DNA of 64,000 nt from SIG77 sp045589595 (GTDB taxonomy: Bacteria; Verrucomicrobiota; Lentisphaeria; Victivallales; UBA1829): assembly GCA_045589595.1 (NCBI GenBank), contig JAZNPK010000032.1, positions 186,001-250,000 of the forward strand. The letters run 5' to 3'. The position numbers and the translations under genes were made by a program. The first letter of the stretch is position 1. Every line of letters starts with the position of its first letter. Positions 33,774 through 41,201 of this stretch are shown here, piece after piece. A model generated the notes under the pieces. The model made no database searches, was not told where the DNA came from, and worked only from the letters and a program-made list of their open reading frames with translations.

Positions 33774-35011
33774 GATGTCCGTCCCCGTTTCTTTATTTTT
33801 TTGCGTATCTGCACGATTTTGAAGGTAATCGGATAAGGCAGGATACTTTTCAGCCACGATCGCAGGGAGAAGCCGGGTTGCGGCGGGACAAAACGGCTGA
33901 TCAATGTTTTGATCGCTGCTCCGTTTTTAAATGCGGCAAAAAAAGCATCCCGATCAGGATTGCCGGAACGGTGTGAATTATAGCAGGCTTGATATTTTTC
34001 AATGTCCGAAACGCTGCATGGCAAAAGATCCATATATGTCCGGAGATCATTCATCAGTTGCTGTGCCTTTGTCGTGTTGGCTATTACCGTGGAATAGTGG
34101 CGATGATCGCAGATATCCGGAAAAACTGCGTTGAACCCGTTGAAATCCGCGATCGTAAAGTCGCAGCAGCGCGTCCGGTGCCGGAATGAACAGTTTTCCA
34201 TGCAGGAGGTGTTATGGCACAACTGATTCAGAAAGAAATTGTTATAGTCGTCGATCAAGATATTCCGGTGTCTGCCGGATTCATACGCCAGGTGGGAGAC
34301 ATATCTTTCTTCTAATTTCGGATACGATGTCTTTTGCTTCCATCGGAATGTGTAGGATTTGAGTCTGTCATCCCTGCGGTCGCAGGATTGTTCCAGACAG
34401 GCTGAAAACACATCCGGGCTGCCCACACCATGGCAAATAAAGTCGATCAGATAAAGTTTTTTATCCGGAGCCCCGGATCTGCTGATAAAATTCCGCAGAC
34501 CGGCAATTTGGCAGGGGGTACCGGAATAAACGACCACACAGCCGGAAACAAGAAAATCCCTGACTTCACGGAATGTCTGTTCCGCATCGCTCTGGATATA
34601 TTTTGATTTTTGGAAGATCACAATATCTTCCAGCCGTTCAACGCTCCGGTGGACCACACGCGCGCGGGTGTCCCACGCCGCACCGAAATAACGGATCTGT
34701 TCCCCGTGATGATGTTCCGTGATCGTCCGGCAGATTTCGTAAAATGCTCCGCCGGATGTGCTGTTCTGCCAGACGGTACGATCCTTCGTGATCGCTGCCG
34801 CAGCAATCTCCGGTTCATAATATTCCGGCGGCGTCTGAAGCGGACAGACCAGATTGCATTTTCCGCAGTGAATACACTTTGCTGTATCAACGACCGGTTT
34901 CAGAAAACCATCTTCATCTTTCTGAAGCAGAATGCATTGAACCGGACATGCCGCCATACAGGCAGAACAACCGGTACAACGAACCGTTTCTGTTTGCAAA
35001 ACATTGTTCAT
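33770..35011 (-). CDS. F420-dehydrogenase beta-like ferredoxin protein of polysaccharide loci
   Basis: 413 residues. Two 4Fe-4S motifs sit in the first ~60 residues: CTGCSACMAACPVQCI and CIHCGKCNLVCPLQ. A coenzyme F420 hydrogenase/dehydrogenase beta-subunit N-domain (NSTSGGAFYEICRTI, VVYSGTPCQIAGLRNFI) and C-domain (DFICHGVGSPDVFSACLEQ, RTRCCDFTIADFNGF) follow. Proteins of this type occur next to pyruvyl transferases in many surface-glycan loci; their reaction is unsettled, with a flavin/Fe-S reduction of a sugar or a linked intermediate the usual guess. It overlaps both the pyruvyl transferase stop and the wzx start by 4 bases, so the three are tightly coupled. Confidence 0.88.
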   Translation of the reverse strand: MNNVLQTETVRCTGCSACMAACPVQCILLQKDEDGFLKPVVDTAKCIHCGKCNLVCPLQTPPEYYEPEIAAAAITKDRTVWQNSTSGGAFYEICRTITEHHHGEQIRYFGAAWDTRARVVHRSVERLEDIVIFQKSKYIQSDAEQTFREVRDFLVSGCVVVYSGTPCQIAGLRNFISRSGAPDKKLYLIDFICHGVGSPDVFSACLEQSCDRRDDRLKSYTFRWKQKTSYPKLEERYVSHLAYESGRHRNILIDDYNNFFLNQLCHNTSCMENCSFRHRTRCCDFTIADFNGFNAVFPDICDHRHYSTVIANTTKAQQLMNDLRTYMDLLPCSVSDIEKYQACYNSHRSGNPDRDAFFAAFKNGAAIKTLISRFVPPQPGFSLRSWLKSILPYPITFKIVQIRKKIKKRGRTS

Positions 35012-36114
35012 GAGCGTAATGCTCCTTCCAGATAAGCGATGGACTGCTTCCGTTCCGCAGATAAAGCAGAGTGGATCTGTTCCATATCCAAAGTCTGCTG
35101 TGGCAATGGCGTTTCAGCCGACGGGATCAGTCTGCCGTATAACCCAAGCATCCCCGCAAGATTGTCAACTCTTGAATTCTGATTGATGGGATCATCATCC
35201 GCAAAACGGTAAAAGAAATAGAAATCTTTTTTGAAATTGACAGAAAATGCCATGCCGTGGAATGAATCCGTAAAGACCTTTTCTGCGTCCCGTATCAAAC
35301 CGAGAAATAAATCCGGTGTCATATAGGCACAAAATTCATCCGCATATCCGGAAAATATCGTATGCGGAGAACTGATCACCAGTTTTTTGCCCTCACGGTC
35401 TGCAATTTTGCGCACATATTCTGCATGCCACAGATTTTTGCCAAGCAAATAACAGAAAATCACATTTTCATTTCTTTTTCCCGGCAACTTCATCATCTTC
35501 AGCCATTCGTCCGCAGTAAATAACAGCGTGGGATCCAAAACTACAGGGACGTTCAGACCGAAATCCTGTTTCAATATCTCCGCCCCCTTCCGCTCCCGGA
35601 TCGAAAGCGCATCAAAAGTCGCCAATGCTTTCCGGTAAAGCGGTTTCTGATGTTCCGGAATGGAAAGCAATCCCAGACTCGGTGCGTAGGCGATCCGCTT
35701 TTTTTCAGGTGCAGTAAAAGTCAGAAGATACGCTTCGTCCAGACAGCATGGCGACCAAACTTGATCACTGCCGCAAACAAATATGTCGAAACATTTGTTC
35801 ATGCTTTCCAGTTTGCTGAAGTCATAAAACTGTTTAATTGCCATATATTTTTTTCGCAACCGATAGTAATGCATCCCATAACGGATTTGTACCGATTTTG
35901 GCAAAAGACAATAGAATTGTTTCAGGCAAATACGCAAGATGCCCTTCCAAAAACTGTATTTCATTCTTGCCTGATAGTCAATGATCAGAACGGGAAAACC
36001 GGAACGGCGAATTATGGTCTGAAGCGCCAGTGCCTGCAAAAAGCTGCCCACATTCAAACCATAATGCCACGTCATGATCCCGACGCGCTGTTTTCTAAAA
36101 TCTTCAGCGTTCAC
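35008..36114 (-). CDS. polysaccharide pyruvyl transferase family protein
   Basis: 368 residues, GT-B-like fold of the CsaB/WcaK family, which puts a ketal-linked pyruvate from PEP on a sugar. Seen: VGIMTWHYGLNVGSFLQALALQT at the N-terminus, CGSDQVWSP (residues ~115-123), IRERKGAEIL, VVLDPTLLF, and the FTDSFHGMAFSVNF active-site His segment. Start is GTG at 36114 with GGGAG five bases upstream. It is overlapped at its 5' end by the wecC remnant reading frame, which ends 10 bases inside it. It precedes the F420-beta-like gene with a 4-base overlap. Confidence 0.88.
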   Translation of the reverse strand: MNAEDFRKQRVGIMTWHYGLNVGSFLQALALQTIIRRSGFPVLIIDYQARMKYSFWKGILRICLKQFYCLLPKSVQIRYGMHYYRLRKKYMAIKQFYDFSKLESMNKCFDIFVCGSDQVWSPCCLDEAYLLTFTAPEKKRIAYAPSLGLLSIPEHQKPLYRKALATFDALSIRERKGAEILKQDFGLNVPVVLDPTLLFTADEWLKMMKLPGKRNENVIFCYLLGKNLWHAEYVRKIADREGKKLVISSPHTIFSGYADEFCAYMTPDLFLGLIRDAEKVFTDSFHGMAFSVNFKKDFYFFYRFADDDPINQNSRVDNLAGMLGLYGRLIPSAETPLPQQTLDMEQIHSALSAERKQSIAYLEGALRS

Positions 36115-36202
36115 TGTAACTCCCTGAAATTCTCTTTTTACCGGAAAATACCGCAGAAGTCAAGCCGATGTAACCCAAACCCATAAAACAGGCATTCATC
36201 AT
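36104..36202 (-). pseudogene. 5' remnant of a WecC-type UDP-ManNAc dehydrogenase gene
   Basis: Too short for ordinary ORF calling. After GAGAGGAG and ATGATG (36202/36199) the frame reads MNACFMGLGYIGLTSAVFSG, then unrelated residues and a stop at 36104. NACFMGLGYIGL is the NAD-binding start of UDP-N-acetylmannosamine dehydrogenases, usually followed by PTA and about 390 more residues, all missing. wecB and a TviB-type dehydrogenase lie directly upstream, exactly where wecC would be expected. The remaining 32 codons overlap the GTG start of the pyruvyl transferase by 11 bases and may now act as a leader. It looks like a recombination joint left when the downstream cassette was exchanged. Confidence 0.72.
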
Positions 36203-36231
36203 GTTTACTCCTCTCGTTTCCAAATCCAAAC

Positions 36232-37521
36232 TTAAAGACGCTCATCCGTTATTTCCACCGGAAGAACACCTTTGATGTCAAAAACAACTGCTCCGTCTTT
36301 CAGACAGTTTTTCAAGTCCATATTCAAAAATTCCCTATGCGCCACCGCAAGAACCGCCGCATCATATTTTTCTTCCGGCAGAACCTGTGTTGAATTCAGA
36401 GAATAATACTGCTGCACGTCTTCCGGCTTCGCCCAGGGATCAAAAATATCCACTTCACAACCGAAATCCTGCAGTTCCCGCGCCACATCCACCGCATGAC
36501 TGTTCCGGATGTCCGTACAATTTTCCTTGAATGTGATACCGAGCTGCAAGATCCTGGAACCCAATATCTTGTGTCCTTTGCGGATCATGCGCTTCACCAC
36601 ACGCTCCGCCACATATCTGCCCATACCGTCGTTGATGCGTCTGCCCGCAAGGATCACTTCCGGCAGATACCCCAGCGATTGCGCTTTGTGCGTCAGATAG
36701 TAGGGATCGACTCCGATACAATGTCCGCCCACCAGACCCGGCGTGAATTTCAGAAAATTCCATTTCGTGGAGGCGGCTTCCAGCACTTCCTGCGTATCGA
36801 TCCCGATCAGATGAAAGATCTTCGCCAGTTCATTCACAAAGGCGATGTTCAGATCACGCTGACTGTTCTCGATCACTTTTGCCGCTTCCGCGACCTTGAT
36901 GGAACTGGCGCAGTGTGTCCCGTTTTCAAGGATCGAACGGTACAGCAGATCCAGAGTGTCCCGTGTTTCTTCCGTGGAACCGGAGACGATTTTGCAGATC
37001 TTTTCCAGACGGTGCAGTTTGTCGCCGGGATTGATCCGCTCCGGACTGTATCCGCAGAAGAAATCTTTGTTGAAAATCAGACCGGAATATTTTTCCAGTA
37101 CCGGCACACAATCCTCTTCCGTACATCCGGGATAGACCGTGCTTTCGTAAACAACGATCGAACCCGGTTTCATAACGCTGCCCACTGTTTCGCTGGCTGC
37201 CAGAAGCAGACTCAGATCGGGGCGGTTGAACTTGTCGACCGGCGTGGGAACGGTCACAATAAAAATATCACATTCCTTCAGATCCTGTGTGTTTCCGGTG
37301 AAGGAAAGATTTTTTGCCAACGCCGTACTGAGGGCATCGGGAGAGACTTCCTGCGTTTCATCAATGCCCTGCAGAAGAGATTCCAGACGTTCCGCTTTCC
37401 GGTCGAAGCCGATGGTTTTGAACTTTTTGCTGAAGGCGACCGCAAGGGGCAGCCCCACATAGCCCAACCCGATGACTGCAAGCCGGATCGTTTTCCGTCT
37501 GATCTTTTCCGCAGTATTCAT
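36232..37521 (-). CDS. nucleotide-sugar dehydrogenase, TviB/WbpA type
   Basis: 429 residues from ATG 37521, which overlaps the wecB stop (ATGA). It oxidises UDP-GlcNAc or UDP-GalNAc to the uronic acid. Signatures: IRLAVIGLGYVGLPLAVAFS, FIVTVPTPVD, YESTVYPGCTEEDCVP, FCGYSPERINPGD, VIENSQRDLNIAFVNELA, the active Cys in LVGGHCIGVDPYYLTHKAQ, and LGITFKENCTDIRNSHAVD in the C-terminal domain. The TviB-type ERINPGD and DPYYLTHKA motifs favour UDP-GlcNAc/GalNAc over UDP-Glc or UDP-ManNAc. It pairs with the WbpP-like epimerase upstream, the same pair used for GalNAc uronic acid in Vi antigen. Confidence 0.92.
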   Translation of the reverse strand: MNTAEKIRRKTIRLAVIGLGYVGLPLAVAFSKKFKTIGFDRKAERLESLLQGIDETQEVSPDALSTALAKNLSFTGNTQDLKECDIFIVTVPTPVDKFNRPDLSLLLAASETVGSVMKPGSIVVYESTVYPGCTEEDCVPVLEKYSGLIFNKDFFCGYSPERINPGDKLHRLEKICKIVSGSTEETRDTLDLLYRSILENGTHCASSIKVAEAAKVIENSQRDLNIAFVNELAKIFHLIGIDTQEVLEAASTKWNFLKFTPGLVGGHCIGVDPYYLTHKAQSLGYLPEVILAGRRINDGMGRYVAERVVKRMIRKGHKILGSRILQLGITFKENCTDIRNSHAVDVARELQDFGCEVDIFDPWAKPEDVQQYYSLNSTQVLPEEKYDAAVLAVAHREFLNMDLKNCLKDGAVVFDIKGVLPVEITDERL

Positions 37522-38669
37522 GAACGCAGCGCCTCCAGGATCCGGGGGCACGCCATACCGTCGCCGTAGGGATTGACTGCCTGACTCATGGCATTATAGT
37601 GGACAGGATCGTCCAGCAGCAGAGAAACTTCCGATACGATTTTATCAAAGTCCGTTCCCACCAGTTTGACCGTTCCCGCTTTCAGCGCTTCGGGGCGTTC
37701 TGTCGTGTCGCGCATGACCAGTACCGGCTTGCCCAGACCGGGCGCTTCTTCCTGGATCCCGCCGGAATCGGTCAGGACGATCGTACTCTTTTCCATCAGA
37801 AATACGAACGGCAGATAATCCAGCGGCTCAATGAAAAACATATTGGACGGCGGTTCCGCACCGAAAACTTCGCTGATGGGTTTGCGGACATTGGGATTCA
37901 GGTGCATGGGATAAACAAAATCAACATCCGGATATTTTCCGTTCAGATGGCGGATGGCGGAACACATGGAAAGGAAGCCGTCTCCGAAATTTTCACGGCG
38001 GTGTCCTGTGATGAGGACCAGCTTTCTGCCGCTCTGCAAACGGTTTACATCATAACCCGCCCCCATCAGTTGCGCGGTCAGATCCATCTGCATGGAATCG
38101 GAACTTTTCAATTTCTGCGTAACCATGTGCAGCGCATCGATCACCGTATTCCCTGTCACAAAAATTTTGTTGTCCGCCACATTTTCCTGAAGCAGATTGC
38201 TTCTGCTCAGTTCCGTGGGGGAAAAGTGATAAGCCGCGATCCTGCCGGTGATCTGCCGGTTCAGTTCTTCGGGCCACGGACTGTAAAGATCGTGGGTCCG
38301 CAATCCCGCTTCCACATGTCCCACGGGGATCTGCTTGTAAAAAGATGCCAGTGCCGCCGCAGTGGATGTGGTGGTGTCGCCGTGAACAAGAACAGCATCG
38401 GGTTTCGCTTCTTCCAGCACATCCCGCATCCCGGTCAGAACACGGGCGGTCACATCGTACAGATCCTGACCGGCTTTCATGATGTTCAGGTCGTAATCCG
38501 GTTGAATATCAAAGAGATGCAGTACCTGATCCAGCATTTGCCGGTGCTGACCGGTAACGCAGACGATCGTTTGAAAATGCTCCGGTTCCGCCTGAAATGC
38601 TTTGACCAGAGGTGCCATTTTGATGGCTTCCGGCCGTGTCCCGAACACAAGCATGATTTTTTTTGTCAT
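37518..38669 (-). CDS. wecB: UDP-N-acetylglucosamine 2-epimerase (non-hydrolysing)
   Basis: 383 residues, standard length. It converts UDP-GlcNAc to UDP-ManNAc in the cytoplasm. Motifs: MLVFGTRPEAIKMAPLVKAF at the start, VTGQHRQML, VHGDTTTSTAAALASFY, VGHVEAGLRTHDLYSPWPEELNR, ITGHRRENFGDGF, LTDSGGIQEEAPGLGKPVLVMRDTTERPEAL. First gene of the long minus-strand glycan operon, with its own promoter at 38735-38762 and AAAGG ahead of the ATG. Its product would normally go to the wecC enzyme, of which only a remnant survives two genes downstream, so UDP-ManNAc must be used directly or oxidised elsewhere. Confidence 0.96.
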   Translation of the reverse strand: MTKKIMLVFGTRPEAIKMAPLVKAFQAEPEHFQTIVCVTGQHRQMLDQVLHLFDIQPDYDLNIMKAGQDLYDVTARVLTGMRDVLEEAKPDAVLVHGDTTTSTAAALASFYKQIPVGHVEAGLRTHDLYSPWPEELNRQITGRIAAYHFSPTELSRSNLLQENVADNKIFVTGNTVIDALHMVTQKLKSSDSMQMDLTAQLMGAGYDVNRLQSGRKLVLITGHRRENFGDGFLSMCSAIRHLNGKYPDVDFVYPMHLNPNVRKPISEVFGAEPPSNMFFIEPLDYLPFVFLMEKSTIVLTDSGGIQEEAPGLGKPVLVMRDTTERPEALKAGTVKLVGTDFDKIVSEVSLLLDDPVHYNAMSQAVNPYGDGMACPRILEALRS

Positions 38670-38720
38670 GAAAGAAAACCTTTCTTCACGGTTTCAGGCG
38701 TACGCGCCCCTGTAAGAATA

Positions 38721-38762
38721 AATATATACCTACTAATATATACGCGAAGGAAGATTTTGCAA
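38721..38762 (-). promoter_or_regulatory. promoter of the wecB polysaccharide operon with AATATATAC repeats
   Basis: Minus-strand TTGCAA (38762-38757) and TATATT (38740-38735), 16-base spacer. Two exact plus-strand copies of AATATATAC (38721-38729 and 38735-38743), 14 bases start-to-start, overlap the -10 and the expected transcript start. Confidence 0.65.
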
Positions 38763-38812
38763 GGCTGAAACAGCCGGTACGGCAAGATTTCAGGGAAAAA
38801 ACAGAAAAAGGG

Positions 38813-39802
38813 TCAGGGGGTCTGATTTTTGAAATACCAGGCAACAGTCTCTTTCAAACCGCTTCTGATGCTGTGCGCCGGGGAATAACCCAACAGCGTC
38901 TGCGCCCTCGAAATGTCCGCAAGACTGTGGGGGATATCGCCCTGCCGGTTTGCGGCAAATCGGGGTTCGATGCGGCTGACTTCCGGATCATATTCACTCA
39001 GAAATTCCCGGATGAGCCGGAACAGTTGAAGCAGATCCGTCTGCTCCCCGTACGCCACATTGTAAACTTGATCAAGCGCCGCCGGATCATCTGCCAGCAG
39101 CGCCAACTGATTCGCCTGAAGGACGTTATCGATATATGTGAAATCCCGGCTGCAGGAGCCGTCACCGTAGATCACGGGGCTTTCGTGCCGCATCAGAGCC
39201 GATATGAATTTCGGGATCACAGACGCATACGCGCCGGCAGGGTCCTGACGCCGTCCGAACACATTGAAGTAACGCAGCCCGACAGTATGGATCCCGTAAA
39301 GATCACGGAAATTTTTTGCATATAATTCATTGGTGCATTTTGTGATGGCATAAGGTGACAGCGGATTGCCGGTTTCAGGTTCAATTTTCGGCAGCGCCGG
39401 GTTGTCGCCGTAAACAGAACTGCTGCTGGCATAAACAAACCGTTTGATTTTTGCCTCCTGCGCTGCAAAAAGCATATTGACAAAGCCGAGTACATTGACC
39501 GCCGTGGATGTCATGGGATCTTTCACCGAACGCGGCACACTGCCAAGCGCCGCCTGATGCAACACATGATCCATGCCGCGGACGGCATTCCGGCACTGTT
39601 CGTAATCCCGGATATCCCCCTCGATCAGCCGGAAACCGCTGTGGCAGGCAAACGGCGCAAGATTCTCCCGTTTTCCTGTGGAAAAGTTATCCAGAACAGT
39701 GACCCGGTTCCCCTGTTTCAGCAGAATTTCCACCAGATTGGAGCCGATAAAGCCTGCACCGCCTGTCACCAGAATATTGGAATTTTCAACGATTTTTTTC
39801 AC
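38813..39802 (-). CDS. UDP-N-acetylglucosamine C4-epimerase (WbpP-like)
   Basis: 329 residues from GTG 39802, chosen because AGGAAAGG lies 9 bases upstream and the protein then begins at the usual place; in-frame ATGs farther upstream would lie in the promoter. Extended SDR: ILVTGGAGFIGSNLVEILLK, LDNFSTGK, VLHQAALGSVPRSVKDPMTS, YASSSSVYGD, SPYAITKCTNELYAKNF (catalytic Tyr/Lys), LRYFNVFGRRQDPAGAYASVIPKF. The ALGSVPRS motif and the Ser/Ser-Tyr layout match UDP-GlcNAc/UDP-GalNAc epimerases. Own promoter, no partner in the same transcript, but it starts the polysaccharide locus and feeds the TviB-type dehydrogenase. Confidence 0.9.
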   Translation of the reverse strand: MKKIVENSNILVTGGAGFIGSNLVEILLKQGNRVTVLDNFSTGKRENLAPFACHSGFRLIEGDIRDYEQCRNAVRGMDHVLHQAALGSVPRSVKDPMTSTAVNVLGFVNMLFAAQEAKIKRFVYASSSSVYGDNPALPKIEPETGNPLSPYAITKCTNELYAKNFRDLYGIHTVGLRYFNVFGRRQDPAGAYASVIPKFISALMRHESPVIYGDGSCSRDFTYIDNVLQANQLALLADDPAALDQVYNVAYGEQTDLLQLFRLIREFLSEYDPEVSRIEPRFAANRQGDIPHSLADISRAQTLLGYSPAHSIRSGLKETVAWYFKNQTP

Positions 39803-39841
39803 GGAACTGCGCCTTTCCTGCATGATGATCATTACACAGAC

Positions 39842-39870
39842 AATATATATCCCGGAACGCAAAAATGCAA
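39842..39870 (-). promoter_or_regulatory. promoter of the WbpP-like gene
   Basis: Minus-strand TTGCAT (39870-39865) and TATATT (39847-39842), 17-base spacer. The bases GCCTTGCA at the -35 are shared with the wecB promoter. Confidence 0.68.
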
Positions 39871-39924
39871 GGCGGGAACATCGTTTGACGGAATATTTAT
39901 ATTTTCAGAAGAATAAAAATCATC

Positions 39925-39953
39925 TGCAACATTAATAAAATAAAAATGTTGCA
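39925..39953. repeat. 9-bp inverted repeat with A/T loop
   Basis: TGCAACATT and AATGTTGCA are separated by 11 A/T bases, between the end of the secreted-protein gene and the WbpP-like promoter. It could be a weak terminator or an operator; nothing decides. Confidence 0.4.
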
Positions 39954-39991
39954 CGAATCCGTCAGAAGATGTTAATGCAAACTTATGAAAC

Positions 39992-40025
39992 ACTGCGGAA
40001 AAACAATATGCCGTTCTTCCGCAGT
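39992..40025 (-). terminator. hairpin after the secreted-protein gene
   Basis: ACTGCGGAA/TTCCGCAGT, a 9-bp stem with 16-base loop, begins about 20 bases after the stop of the 40045-41118 gene. The U-run is poor (GTTTCATAAG), so it may need a factor. Confidence 0.5.
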
Positions 40026-40044
40026 TTCAGATGCTTTATGAAGA

Positions 40045-41118
40045 TCACTTCTTTGCAGGGAAGGGAACATTTGCATCCGGATTGGCTTCCAGATATTTTT
40101 CCACATCGTCCTGCAGAACTTTTGCCCAGATAAACATTTCCACCCAGTGATTGTAACGGTTGCCCGATACATTCAGGACCGGTGTCCCTTCCGGTTTGGG
40201 GCCGCGGAAGATCTGCGAGCCGTCGGGATTGATATGCCCCACAGCTTCTTTCTGCAGGGAGCCTGCGAAGATCTCTCCTTTTCCGCCCAGATGGATCAGC
40301 GGCGGATTTTTGATGGAATCGCCTTTGAACAATGCATTTCTCACAATGCTCTGGAAAACATAGTCCGGTTTGCCTTCCGGATGGGGATTGTGCAGGTCAT
40401 GGAAATTGATGATGTAGGGCGTTTTCTTTTTCTTTTTGCCCACCAGTGCAAATTCCCCGATGGCAACTGCATACAGCGCTTTCTGATTCAGGTTGTCGCC
40501 CTTGAAAATAAAGCCGTTGTAAAATGTGTACAGAACATTGCCCTGAGCATCTGTATAAACGGTCTTGTTTTCTTTGCTGTCGAAGGGAATGGAAAGAATA
40601 TAAAGTTTTGTGGATGCCTGGTTTGCCGGTTTGAATGCCTTGGGCGTGTAGCCCAGATCTTTATGGATATAATATTGTGCGGCGATCGCCAGTGCGACTC
40701 CCGCCGGCGGTGTGCCGTTGCGGAAATTTGCCAGACAGTTGTTTGTGCCGTTTCCGCCGTAGAGTGCGTTCCCCTGCAATGTAGCAACGATGCTGCTGTT
40801 GCCCGGTTTATAGATGTTGCCGTTGCGGTATTCCAGAATGACTTTTCCGGATCTGTCAACGAGCCGGTTGGGCGTGGATGTCTTCAACTCCATGATCCAG
40901 GAACCGCTGATCGGCTGGATCCGACGCGTCCCTTCATCGTACCGGAAGATCCGGTTTGTGGTGGAATTGCCTTTGCTGACGGTCCAATACGGTTTGGAAT
41001 ACTCAATGGAGTATGCCACATTGGTACTTCCTCCCCCGTTGCAGACCCTGATCACCGGACCTGCGCAGATCTGTGCTGCGACCGCGAGAAACATCAAACT
41101 CAATACGAATTTTTTCAT
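40045..41118 (-). CDS. secreted protein of unknown function with beta repeats
   Basis: 357 residues with a clear signal peptide (MKKFVLSLMFLAVAAQICA/G). I recognise no catalytic domain. It contains at least two similar beta-rich stretches of the kind G-x-V-L-x-Y/F-x-N-G-x-I-(Y/F)-K: DRSGKVILEYRNGNIYKPG (about 88-106) followed by ATLQGNALYGG, and DAQGNVLYTFYNGFIFKGD (about 190-208) followed by KALYAVAIG, suggesting a duplicated small sheet like simple beta-propeller or MORN-like repeats. A KKKKK cluster follows the second copy. A consensus promoter (TTGACA/TAAAAT) and AAGGAG site imply good expression. Neighbours, a TIM-barrel lipoprotein and the glycan locus, hint at the envelope. Confidence 0.75.
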   Translation of the reverse strand: MKKFVLSLMFLAVAAQICAGPVIRVCNGGGSTNVAYSIEYSKPYWTVSKGNSTTNRIFRYDEGTRRIQPISGSWIMELKTSTPNRLVDRSGKVILEYRNGNIYKPGNSSIVATLQGNALYGGNGTNNCLANFRNGTPPAGVALAIAAQYYIHKDLGYTPKAFKPANQASTKLYILSIPFDSKENKTVYTDAQGNVLYTFYNGFIFKGDNLNQKALYAVAIGEFALVGKKKKKTPYIINFHDLHNPHPEGKPDYVFQSIVRNALFKGDSIKNPPLIHLGGKGEIFAGSLQKEAVGHINPDGSQIFRGPKPEGTPVLNVSGNRYNHWVEMFIWAKVLQDDVEKYLEANPDANVPFPAKK

Positions 41119-41171
41119 GTTGACTCCTTTCGTTTTTGAGTTGAACTGAAACGGTACTGGTATCTCATTAC

Positions 41172-41200
41172 ATTTTAATATCGTTTTACCGCGATGTCAA
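41172..41200 (-). promoter_or_regulatory. promoter of the secreted beta-repeat protein gene
   Basis: Minus-strand TTGACA (41200-41195) and TAAAAT (41177-41172), exactly 17 bases apart. Confidence 0.75.
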
Positions 41201-41201
41201 A

